The position numbers and the translations under genes were made by a program. This document shows positions 32,444 through 40,800 of a DNA stretch of 64,000 nucleotides, in pieces; the stretch's first letter is position 1, and every line of letters begins with the position of its first letter. The stretch comes from Geodermatophilaceae bacterium URHB0062. GTDB lineage: Bacteria; Actinomycetota; Actinomycetes; Mycobacteriales; Geodermatophilaceae. The stretch is taken from assembly GCA_000620185.1 (NCBI GenBank), contig JHVO01000011.1, positions 1-64,000 on the forward strand, in the 5' to 3' direction. Under the pieces are notes generated by a model, which made no database searches, was not told the DNA's origin, and saw only the letters and a list, made by a program, of their open reading frames with translations.

Positions 32444-32612
32444 CGTAACCGCCTACCGAGTTAGCTGACGGGTTCGGGCGGGGGAACTCGCCCGGCGCCG
32501 CCGGTCTGTGCCGGCGCGCGCTTCACCCCATGCGTTCTCGTGGGTCCCCGGCCCGGGCGTCGGTCTGTGCCGACGTCTGGTTCGGCGGTGTCCTGCGGGT
32601 GTCACCTTCCGT
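32444..32612 (-). ncRNA. Cyclic di-AMP riboswitch (ydaO/yuaA type)
   Basis: On the minus strand the leader has the hallmark CCCGTCAGCTAACTCGGTAG followed by GCGG near 32446-32475. It also has two hairpins with identical CACAGA loops (stems CGCCGG and CGTCGG, near 32500 and 32560) and GGGGTGAAG between them, as in the two-fold pseudosymmetric c-di-AMP aptamer. It lies 23 bp before an NlpC/P60 gene, the classic regulon. In other bacteria c-di-AMP binding shuts such genes off. The outer boundary (32612) is approximate. Confidence 0.85.
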
Positions 32613-32909
32613 GGCGACGGGAGCCCGCTCGGACGGCGACGACGCTAGGTCGGGGTGCGCGGGACCACAAAAGGGGACGGCGGAGGCGAGAAGGCACCGG
32701 TACCTGTGACTTCTAATGTTGTCCCTCGACGTGCCGCAGCGCTGACCTGCTCGAACGATTCAGCGAGTCGAACCAGGCGTTTTCCGGAGCGTCTAGGGGG
32801 CCGCGGCGAAGAACTTCGGCAACGGCGGCGCGGCAGCACGAAACGTGCGCGGGCCACGACTCAGCGGCGCACGACCGAGCCGGCGACGCCGCGGCCACCA
32901 CTGCCTCGA
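32613..32909. other. Intergenic region without a supported gene
   Basis: This stretch should contain the promoter of the riboswitch transcript on the minus strand. It is less GC-rich than its surroundings around 32700-32760. Short open frames on both strands lack ribosome sites and normal composition, and I do not call them genes. Confidence 0.5.
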
Positions 32910-32917
32910 GAGGTTAC

Positions 32918-32950
32918 ATGCGTATAGCTGCCAATGATGCTAATGTGCAT
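32918..32950. promoter_or_regulatory. Imperfect dyad before the RHH-PIN module
   Basis: ATGCGTATAGC and GCTAATGTGCAT form an imperfect inverted repeat with a 10-bp centre, ending 2 bp before the antitoxin ATG. The position fits an autoregulatory operator for the ribbon-helix-helix protein. Confidence 0.55.
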
Positions 32951-32952
32951 GC

Positions 32953-33189
32953 ATGCCCGTCTCCATGACGATCCGGGATGTACCGGACGAGACCCGGGAT
33001 GCGCTCGCCGCGCGAGCGGCCCGCGCCGGTCAGTCGTTGCAGGAGTACGTGCGGGCGCAGCTGATCGGGCTCGGGGAGCAGCCGGATCCGCAGGAGTTCT
33101 GGGACCGGGTGCGGCATCGACTGCGGGCCACCGGTACGCGGTTGCCCGCGGACGTGGTTCTCGAGGCGCGAGACGCCGACCGCCCGTGA
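32953..33189 (+). CDS. FitA/VapB-like ribbon-helix-helix antitoxin
   Basis: In this 78-residue protein residues 1-40 form the ribbon-helix-helix (MTIRDVPDETRDALAARAAR, then SLQEYVRAQL), the FitA-type signature. The tail (about 45-78) should occupy the PIN toxin's active site. Its TGA overlaps the toxin GTG. An inverted repeat lies right before the start codon. Confidence 0.88.
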   Translation: MPVSMTIRDVPDETRDALAARAARAGQSLQEYVRAQLIGLGEQPDPQEFWDRVRHRLRATGTRLPADVVLEARDADRP

Positions 33190-33602
33190 CGCTGGTGGTG
33201 GACGCCTCCGCCGTCGTGGTGGCTCTCGTCGACTCGGGAGCGGACGGCGAATGGGCCCGCGCGGCGATGGCGGAGGATGCCCTGGCCGCGCCGTCCCATC
33301 TGCACGTGGAGGTGTCGAGCGTGCTGCGCCGTGCTGTCCTGGGCGGCCGCATCGGGCGGGACGTGGGTGCCCTGGCACATGAGGAACTGGTGCAGTTGCG
33401 CGTCACCACGTTTCCCTTCGCCACTCTCGCGACCAGGGTGTGGGACCTCCATCCGAACGTGTCCGCCCATGACGCGGCCTACGTGGCGCTGGCCGAGGAA
33501 CTCTCGGTGCCGCTGCTCACGCTCGATCGCCGGCTCTCGCGCGCCGACGGTCCGACCTGCTCCTTCCTGCTGCCTCCCGGAGGCGCCGGCGTGCCACGCT
33601 GA
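33186..33602 (+). CDS. VapC-like PIN-domain ribonuclease toxin
   Basis: This 138-residue protein has the PIN acidic centre: Asp in LVVDASAVVVAL (residue 5), Glu in HVEVSSVLRR (about 42), Asp in SAHDAAYVALAEE (about 99) and Asp in LLTLDRRLS (about 117). VapC toxins cleave tRNA or rRNA with magnesium. GTG start overlapping the antitoxin stop. The reading frame is intact. Confidence 0.9.
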   Translation: MTLVVDASAVVVALVDSGADGEWARAAMAEDALAAPSHLHVEVSSVLRRAVLGGRIGRDVGALAHEELVQLRVTTFPFATLATRVWDLHPNVSAHDAAYVALAEELSVPLLTLDRRLSRADGPTCSFLLPPGGAGVPR

Positions 33603-33606
33603 GCAC

Positions 33607-34593
33607 GTGGCGGACGACCTCCTGGTGGCTCGCAATCCCGATCCCGACTCGTCGCTGCCGTACCTGATCCGCATCCCGCTCGGCCCGGCGGGCATTGTGG
33701 TCAAGGCGCGGGAGACCTGGCCGAAGGCATCGAAGGTGTACTGCCATCGCGCCGACCGCTGGCCCGAGGACGCCGAGATCGTCGAGCGGCACGCAGTCCG
33801 CTCGTGCCGCCGCCGCGGGCCGGCCATCGATCTCGTGCTCGACCGGGCCCGGCAGAACAGATCGCAGTTCGTGTTCACCCGCGCCCGCGGCCGCGAGGTC
33901 ATCTTCTGGCAGTCGCCGTCGACGTCGAAACAGGCCCGTCCCGCAGTGCACCTGCCCAGCGCCCGGGCCTCGGGGCAGGTGCTGGAGATCGTCGTCGACA
34001 CCGGCGAGAAGTACCCCTACACATTCGGGCACCAGCAGGCCAGCACCCGACGGCAGCGGCTCTCAGCCGGTGATTACGCCGTCGAGCTCGACGGCGCCGT
34101 CGTGGCCGCCGTCGAGCGCAAGAGTGTCAACGACCTCGCCAGCAGTCTCCTGTCCGGCAAGCTCACCTACGCCCTCGCCGAGCTCTCGGCGCTGCCCCGG
34201 GCGGCGGTCGTCGTCGAGGACCGGTACAGCAGGCTGTTCGCCCTCGAGCACACGTCCGGATCGCGCGTCGCGGAGGCGTTGGCCGAGGCCCAGGCCCGTT
34301 TCCCGTCGATCCCGATCGTCTTCTGCGAGACCCGTCCCCTGGCGCAGGAGTGGGCCTACCGGTGGCTCGGCGCCTGCCTCACCGAGCTGGCCGCGGCCGC
34401 GCGTACGGCCGCTGTCGAGGCCACCTTCTCGCCCGGTGGCCTGGTGCCGCCACCACCGCCCAGACCGGCCGACGTCCGCGCCTGGGCGAAGGGGAACGGC
34501 ATCGTCGTCAGCGATTCCGGCCGTATCCCTGCCGACGTCCTCCGGCGGTACGAAACCGAGCACGCCGACGAGGAGCGTGTCCGGAGTTCTTGA
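33607..34593 (+). CDS. ERCC4-type nuclease domain fused to an Lsr2-like DNA-binding tail
   Basis: In this 328-residue protein the central part (about 120-255) has the ERCC4/XPF nuclease signature: VVDTGEKYP, LSAGDYAVEL, and AVERKSVNDLASSL with the ERKxxxD motif. The C-terminal 40 residues (VRAWAKGNGIVVSDSGRIP, then ADVLRRYE) match the Lsr2 C-terminal helix pair, which binds the minor groove of AT-rich DNA. The usual RGR is SGR here. The N-terminal 110 residues are unassigned. An AT-targeting structure-specific nuclease is suggested, for repair or foreign-DNA control. It starts 4 bp after the PIN toxin gene. Confidence 0.82.
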   Translation: MADDLLVARNPDPDSSLPYLIRIPLGPAGIVVKARETWPKASKVYCHRADRWPEDAEIVERHAVRSCRRRGPAIDLVLDRARQNRSQFVFTRARGREVIFWQSPSTSKQARPAVHLPSARASGQVLEIVVDTGEKYPYTFGHQQASTRRQRLSAGDYAVELDGAVVAAVERKSVNDLASSLLSGKLTYALAELSALPRAAVVVEDRYSRLFALEHTSGSRVAEALAEAQARFPSIPIVFCETRPLAQEWAYRWLGACLTELAAAARTAAVEATFSPGGLVPPPPPRPADVRAWAKGNGIVVSDSGRIPADVLRRYETEHADEERVRSS

Positions 34594-34650
34594 CGGGCCG
34601 CCGGTACCACCAGGGCTCGAATGGCTGAAGGCCCGAGCGGGCGGTCGAGT

Positions 34651-35082
34651 TCAGGTCGGAAGAAGGCGCAGCCGCGGGGAGGGAGTGGCCAGCTGCTTCT
34701 CGAGGAAGACGCCGTGCCGGCCGTCCTCGGTCTCCCGGAACGCCAGGCGGTCGACGAGCGCGCGCATGAGCAGCAGTCCGCGACCACCGTCCAGGGGTGA
34801 GCGCGCCGGCTCGTCGGCGATCGCCTCGGGGTCGAACCCGGCGCCGTCGTCGATCACGCTGATCCGGCACACGGTGTCGTCGATCGCGACATCGACCTGG
34901 TACTCCTCGTGGCCGCCGGCGTGCTGGACGACGTTGGCGCACGCCTCGGTGAGGGCGAGCAGGATGTCGTCGATCCCGGCCGCGGCCACACCGAGGTGTT
35001 CGAGGGCCTGCCGCAGCAGCCCACGCACCAACGGGACGCTCTGCGCGTCCACCGGCAACCGGACGCTGAACGCGATGTTCAC
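34651..35082 (-). CDS. RsbW-like anti-sigma factor/serine kinase (HATPase)
   Basis: This 143-residue GHKL ATPase has the N box LALTEACANVVQHA (about 45), G1 box VIDDGAGFDP (about 78) and G2 box GGRGLLLMRAL (about 100). The RsbW/SpoIIAB group phosphorylates STAS antagonists and holds sigma factors. GTG start. It is divergent from the STAS gene, with only 53 bp shared as promoter region, and is part of the light-sensing partner-switch locus. Confidence 0.88.
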   Translation of the reverse strand: MNIAFSVRLPVDAQSVPLVRGLLRQALEHLGVAAAGIDDILLALTEACANVVQHAGGHEEYQVDVAIDDTVCRISVIDDGAGFDPEAIADEPARSPLDGGRGLLLMRALVDRLAFRETEDGRHGVFLEKQLATPSPRLRLLPT

Positions 35083-35135
35083 GGCAGCTCACCCCCTCGA
35101 AGATCGAAACCGTTACCCTCGCTTCAGAAGTTCCG

Positions 35136-35519
35136 ATGCCGAGGGAGCCGTTCGTGCTGTTCGACGTGCAACGGACGACCCTCGCGGACCGTCCCACGCT
35201 CACCGTACGGGGTGAGCTCGACATCGCGACGGCACCCGAACTCGCCGCCGCCGTCGACGCGGAGCTCGCCGCCGGGTCGGAGGCGCTGATCATCGACGTG
35301 AGCGAGACCGTCTTCATGGACTCGTCCGGTGCGCGGGAGCTCGTCCGCAGCGCGCGCCAGGCCGCCGCCGGCGGCGTCAACCTCTACGTGCTCGCCCCCA
35401 GCAAGACCGGTGGCGTGCGGCTGACGATCGACCTGCTCGATCTCGGGTCGCTGGTGCCCATCGTCGGCTCGGTCTTCGAGATCACCTCCGGCGTCGCCGA
35501 CCGGAGGGCCCGCCCGTAA
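35136..35519 (+). CDS. STAS-domain anti-anti-sigma factor
   Basis: This 127-residue STAS protein (RsbV/SpoIIAA type) has the phosphorylatable serine in FMDSSGAREL (about 59-60). The unphosphorylated form would bind the RsbW-like kinase and free the sigma factor. It is followed after 10 bp by the phytochrome-phosphatase, which is the obvious candidate to dephosphorylate it. Confidence 0.88.
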   Translation: MPREPFVLFDVQRTTLADRPTLTVRGELDIATAPELAAAVDAELAAGSEALIIDVSETVFMDSSGARELVRSARQAAAGGVNLYVLAPSKTGGVRLTIDLLDLGSLVPIVGSVFEITSGVADRRARP

Positions 35520-35529
35520 CGTCGCCGCG

Positions 35530-37755
35530 ATGAGCGATCCCAGCGACGTCGGCTCCGCCACCGCGGAGATCACCGAGCAGGCCCTGCTCAACTGCGCCGA
35601 CGAGCCGATCGCCGTCCCCGGCGCCGTCCAGCCGCACGGCGTCCTGCTCGCCGTCACCGAGCCCGACCTCACGGTCGTCGTCGCGTCGGCGAACGCGGCC
35701 GAGCTGTTCGGCCGGCCGGTGGCCGGCGCCTCCCTCGACGACCTGCTCGGGGACGACGACGGCGCACGGCTGCGTGCCGGTCTCGCCGGCGACCTCGCGG
35801 AGCTCAACCCGCTGCGCGTGCAGGTCGACGGCACCGAGGTCGACGTGGTCTCGCACCGCGCCGACGGGCTGCTGCTCACCGAGTGGGAACTCGTGCCCGG
35901 CGCCGAGCAGGCCGGCGCCGCCTGGCACCGCCGCCTGCCGACCGTCCTGCAGCGGATGTCGGCCGCGGCCACGCTCGACCAGCTGACCGAGGTGCTCGCC
36001 CGCGACGTGCGCGCCGTCACTGGGTTCGACCGCGTGATGGTCTACCGCTTCGACGCCGGGTGGAACGGCGAGGTGGTCGCCGAGGACCGCCGTCCCGACC
36101 TCGAGCCGTTCCTCGGCCTGCGCTACCCGGCCAGCGACATCCCCGCCCAGGCCCGCGCCCTCTACGCCACGAACTGGATGCGGATCATCCCGGACGCGGC
36201 GTACTCGCGCGTGCCGCTCGAGCCGGTCGCCAACCCGCTGACCGGCCGGCCGCTGGACCTCTCCGGCTCGATGCTGCGCAGCGTCTCGCCGGTGCACCTG
36301 GAGTACCTGGCCAACATGGGCGTCGTCGCCTCGATGTCGGTGTCGCTGATCGACCGCGGCCGGCTCTGGGGCCTCATCTCCTGTCACCACTACGCGGGCC
36401 CGCACCGGCCCTCCTACTCCGACCGCGTGGCCGCGGAGTTCCTCGGGCGCACCGCCTCGCTGCTGCTGCACACCACGGTGGCGGCGGGCGAGCAGTCCGG
36501 CGTGGTGGAGGTGGCCCAGCGGCAGGCGCAGCTGGCCGCCGCGGTCGGTCGCGCCCCGCGCGGGCTCGCTGGGGCGCTGACCACCGGCGAGGTCACCGCT
36601 CTGGACCTGCTGCCGGCCGACGGCGCCGCCGTCCGCCTCGGCGGGCAGCTGCGGCTGCTCGGGACGACGCCACCCGCCGAACGGGTGGAGCCGCTGGTCC
36701 GCGCGCTGCTGGATGCGCGCGTCGACGCGACCGACGCCGTCTCCACGGTCGTCCCATCGGCGGTCGACCTTGCCGGCACCGCGAGCGGCGTGCTGGCCGT
36801 CGAGGTGCCCGGCGGGTCCGGTGATTTCCTCGCCTGGTTCCGGCCGGAGACGCTGCGCGAGGTCACCTGGGGCGGCAACCCGTACGCCTCGAAGGTCACC
36901 AGCACCGACGGCGGCCCGCGGCTGAGCCCCCGGCGCTCGTTCGACGCCTGGAGCGAGACGGTGCGGGGGACGTCGCGGCCGTGGCGGGACCACGAGGTCG
37001 CCGCCGCCCGCACGCTGGCCGGCGACCTGGCTGCCGCCGCGCTGAGCCGGGCCGAGGAGGACAACCGGCTGGCCACCGCGCTGCAGCGGACCCTCCTGCT
37101 CGAGGAGCTGCCGACGGTGGCCGGCATCGACCTGGCCGCCCGGTACCGGCCGAGCGCGGCGGACGTCGTCGGCGGTGACTGGTACGACCTGGTGCCGCTG
37201 CCCGACGGCCGGCTGTCGATCGTGCTCGGCGACGTCGCGGGCCACGGCTTGTCGGCCGCCGCGATCACCGCCCAGCTCCGGCACGCGCTGCGCGCCCATC
37301 TGCTGCGCGCGCGGGGGCCGGCGGCCGCGCTGTCGGGGCTGAACGACGTCATCGGCGCGCTGCTGCCCGGTGAGATGGCGACCGCCGTCATCGCCGAGCT
37401 CGACCCGGCCAGCGGGGACGTCGTCGTCGCGAGCGCCGGCCACCTGCCCGTCCTGCACGCCACGGCCGGGGGAGCGGACTACGTGATGGACGGCCGCGGT
37501 CCCGCGCTCGGGGTGATCGAGGGAGCGCCGTACCGGGAGGCACGGCTGAGCCTCGCCGGTGACGACCGGCTCGTGCTGTTCAGTGACGGCCTGGTCGAGC
37601 GGGGGCGCGGCGACCTCGCAGCCGGGCTCGAGGACCTGCGCGAGGCGATCCGCTCCGGCCCGGCCGAACCGCAGGCCCTACTGGACGCCGTCCTCGGCGT
37701 TCTGAACCCGCCCGACACCGACGACGTCACCCTGGTCGGCATCGCCCGCGCCTGA
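35530..37755 (+). CDS. Bacteriophytochrome fused to SpoIIE/PP2C phosphatase
   Basis: In this 741-residue photoreceptor phosphatase the PAS domain carries Cys22 (LLNCADEPIAVPG), the biliverdin attachment position of bacteriophytochromes. The GAF domain (about 150-315) has the PASDIP motif with Asp203, His256 (VHLEYLANM) and His286 (SCHHY) around the chromophore. The PHY domain carries the tongue motif PRRSF (467-471). The output is a PP2C/SpoIIE phosphatase (about 525-740: VGGDWYDL, GDVAGHGLSAA, FSDGLVERG) in place of a histidine kinase. Red or far-red light would set phosphatase activity toward the adjacent STAS protein and so sigma-factor release. No heme oxygenase gene is nearby. Confidence 0.93.
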   Translation: MSDPSDVGSATAEITEQALLNCADEPIAVPGAVQPHGVLLAVTEPDLTVVVASANAAELFGRPVAGASLDDLLGDDDGARLRAGLAGDLAELNPLRVQVDGTEVDVVSHRADGLLLTEWELVPGAEQAGAAWHRRLPTVLQRMSAAATLDQLTEVLARDVRAVTGFDRVMVYRFDAGWNGEVVAEDRRPDLEPFLGLRYPASDIPAQARALYATNWMRIIPDAAYSRVPLEPVANPLTGRPLDLSGSMLRSVSPVHLEYLANMGVVASMSVSLIDRGRLWGLISCHHYAGPHRPSYSDRVAAEFLGRTASLLLHTTVAAGEQSGVVEVAQRQAQLAAAVGRAPRGLAGALTTGEVTALDLLPADGAAVRLGGQLRLLGTTPPAERVEPLVRALLDARVDATDAVSTVVPSAVDLAGTASGVLAVEVPGGSGDFLAWFRPETLREVTWGGNPYASKVTSTDGGPRLSPRRSFDAWSETVRGTSRPWRDHEVAAARTLAGDLAAAALSRAEEDNRLATALQRTLLLEELPTVAGIDLAARYRPSAADVVGGDWYDLVPLPDGRLSIVLGDVAGHGLSAAAITAQLRHALRAHLLRARGPAAALSGLNDVIGALLPGEMATAVIAELDPASGDVVVASAGHLPVLHATAGGADYVMDGRGPALGVIEGAPYREARLSLAGDDRLVLFSDGLVERGRGDLAAGLEDLREAIRSGPAEPQALLDAVLGVLNPPDTDDVTLVGIARA

Positions 37756-37775
37756 GCGTGTCCCGCCGTCCTGCC

Positions 37776-37851
37776 GAGTTGATCATCGTCCGCGGGTCCC
37801 CGGCGCCGGCGTGTTCTGCCGTGTCGCGAACCCGGAGACGATGATCAACTC
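37776..37851. terminator. Long-loop inverted repeat between convergent genes
   Basis: GAGTTGATCATCGTC (37776-37790) and its exact complement (37837-37851) enclose 46 bp. The pairing extends inward to about 22 bp with two mismatches. It sits between the phosphatase and helicase genes and could stop transcription from both sides. It is also a candidate member of a dispersed repeat family. Confidence 0.65.
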
Positions 37852-37873
37852 CGGGGGGCGGGGCCCGGGAGGA

Positions 37874-40800
37874 TCAGACGGTCAGCAGGCCGTTCGGCTG
37901 CTCGACCAGGCGGCCGCGCTCGATCGCGAAGGCGACCGCGGCCTCGAGCACCGGCGTCACCGTCTGCGTGCGGCGCTTGTAGCCGAACACGGCCGCCGTC
38001 TGGGTGAGCAGCTCGTCGCGGCGCATGCCCGCCGACGCCCGGCACAGCGCCGCCATCGCGTTGGCGATCTCCTCGGGCGCGATGTGGTCCAGCGGCCGGT
38101 CGGTGCTCGACATCTGCCGCCGGAACCCGGTCCACGTCGCCGGGTCGATGCCCTCCGGCCACAGGTAGTCGTCGACCACGGCCGAGGGCGGCAGCAGCGA
38201 CAGCAGCGCGTTCTTGCGCGACTCGGTCGCCCGGTTGAGGCCGAACGCGCCGACGGTCAGCTTGGCCAGCCGGTCGACGTGGATCGGGCCCTCGGCCTTG
38301 ACGCCGGCGGTGAGCACCCGGCGCACCACGCGGGCCGCCTTCGACGCCGGCAGCTCGTCGAGCACCGACTTCTCGCCGGCGACCTTGGGGATCCACGGCA
38401 CGAACTGCGTCTCGCCGTCCATGGCCGTGGTACCGGCCGGCTTGCGCGCCGCAGCCTTGGCCGCCGGGCGCGAAGCCGGGGGAGTGACGGCCACCGACGT
38501 CACCGAGGCGCGCAGCGCCGCCACGCCCTTGAACGACTCCACGGCCGCCGTCGGCAGGGGGATCGGCGGTGCGACGGTCTCCGGCACTGTGTCGATCGCG
38601 GCGACCAGATCGTCGACGACCGCGTTCGGGTCGGCCAGCCACGACGGCAGCCACACCCGCTGCACCGACGGCCAGCCCAGCATCTGGCTGAGCACCTCGA
38701 CCGGCAGCCCGTCGCGGTCACCGACGGTGCGGCGGCGCGCCCACGCGGGACCGTCGAGCAGCACCGCCATCACCGGCGTCTCCGGGTCGGCGGGGCGGGA
38801 GATCGACAGGTCGATGCGGAACTCCGAGAGCCCGACGTCCGTGCGGACGACCATCCCCTGCTCGCGCAGGGCATCGGCGATCGACTCCCGGTGCCGGTCG
38901 ACCACCGACGTCGAGCGCGGGTCGCGCGGCAGCACGTCGGTGCCCTGTGCGGCCAGGTCGAGGTAGGCCCGCAGGTGCTTGATGCCGACCGACGACGTCT
39001 CCTCGGCGCGCAGCTGCTCCGGGTCGAACGAGGAGAACAGAACCACCTGGCGCCGCGCGCGGGTGATCGCGACGTTGAGCCGCCGCTCGCCGCCCATCCG
39101 GTTGAGCGGCCCGAAGTTCAGCGGCAGGTTGCCCGAGGCGTTGGGGGAGAAGCCGGTGGAGAAGAAGACGACGTCGCGCTCGTCGCCCTGCACGTTCTCC
39201 AGGTTCTTGACGAACAGCCCCTCGCCGTCGGTGCGGTCGAGGGCCGCGGCCAGCCGGTCGTCGTCGGCGTCCCGCAGCAGCCCCTCGATGTAGGCCCGCT
39301 GCTGCGCGTTGAACGTGACGACGCCGATCGACGGGACGACGTCGGACCCCTCGCCGTACTTCGGCACCGCGTCGAACCGCCGGCGGATCTCGGCCACGAT
39401 CGCCTTCGCCTCGATCGGGTTGGTGCGCAGCAGCCGCCCCGCGCCCGAGCGGTGGAACGTGCCCGGCACCCGGACCAGCGCGACCCCGCGGCCGTCGGGC
39501 TCGGACGACGACCGCCCGTGCGTCGGCGCCGGGAACGACGAGAGTCGGTTCTCGTAGTACTGCGCGTTGGAGAACGCGATGAGCGACTCGTCCTGGCTGC
39601 GGTAGTGCCACGACAGCCACTGCCGTGGCACCCGCGCCTGCACGCACTCGCTGAGGATCGACTCCTCGTCCTCGACACCCATCTCCGGGAAGTCGGTCGC
39701 GTCGCCGGAGGAGGGCTCCGCGAAGGACGTCGGCGGCATCTGCTTGGAGTCACCCACGACCACGGCGGCCTTCGCGCGGCCCAGCGCACCGACGGCGTCG
39801 GCGACCCGGATCTGCGATGCCTCGTCGAACACGACCAGGTCGAACAGCCCCGAGACGGCGGGGAAGAACCGCGCCACCGAGTCCGGCGACACCAGCACGC
39901 ACGGCATCACCGAGGTGATGAGCTCGCCGTACTGCGCGAGCAGCGACCGCACGCCCAGCCCGCGGCGCTGCTTGGCCAGCTCGCGCTGCAGCGCGCCCAC
40001 CTGGCCGGAGCCGGAGGCGGCGTCGAACGGCCGCGACCCGAGCACCGCCGCCGGCAGCGCCGCGGTCAGGTGCTCGCGCACCGCGCGGGACGCGGAGGTG
40101 AACCGGCGGATCGCCTTCTCGTGCGCGCCGGCGTCGAACATGTCGAGGCCCGTCGCATCCAGCCGCTCGGCGACCGAGGCCTCGGCCAGTCCGCGGTCGA
40201 ACGCCCGGACGGCGTCGTCGGCCGGGATCGCGCCGGTGAGCAGCAGCGTGCGGGCGTCGAACAGGCCCGCGAAGCGCAGCGGCTCGAGGGTGTCGAGGAA
40301 GCTGACCCAGCGGCGCAGCGACATGAGCACCGAGCTGTCGGCCCCGCGCTCCGGGCGCGTCATCGACCAGCGGAGCACGAAGCCGTCGTCCCCGGCCCAG
40401 GTCGCCAGCTGGTCGCCGCTGCTCTTGGCCACCGTGACCAGCCCGCGGAGCGCGTCGCGCAGCCGCGCGACCGCCTCGGCCGCGGCGGTGCCCTGCGGCA
40501 GGCCGGCGACGATCAGCTTGCGCAGCTGCACGTGGAAGAGGGACGAACCGTCGACGGCGGCGCCCGCGCGGCGCAGCCACCGCACCTGCCCGTCGAGGAC
40601 GTCGGTGTGCAGGAACGGGTTCCAGCCCTCGGGCACCGACAGGCCGGGGATGGACCCGGCGCGCGCGGCGATGGCCGCCACCGCGGTCTGCACCCGCCAC
40701 AGCGCCTCGACCAGCGCCGGGACGTCCTTCGGCTTCACCTTCGCCTCGGGCCGCAGGTAGGGGGCGAGGCGGTCGCGCACCGCGCTCAGCCTGCGGCGGC

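Noticed and set aside
32645-32927. Short frames on both strands upstream of the RHH antitoxin
   Set aside because: No ribosome sites, Ser/Arg-rich shadow composition, and they overlap the likely promoter of the riboswitch transcript.
35482-37458. Long minus-strand open frame opposite the phytochrome gene
   Set aside because: Antisense shadow with Gln/Arg/Gly-rich sequence and no domain or ribosome site.
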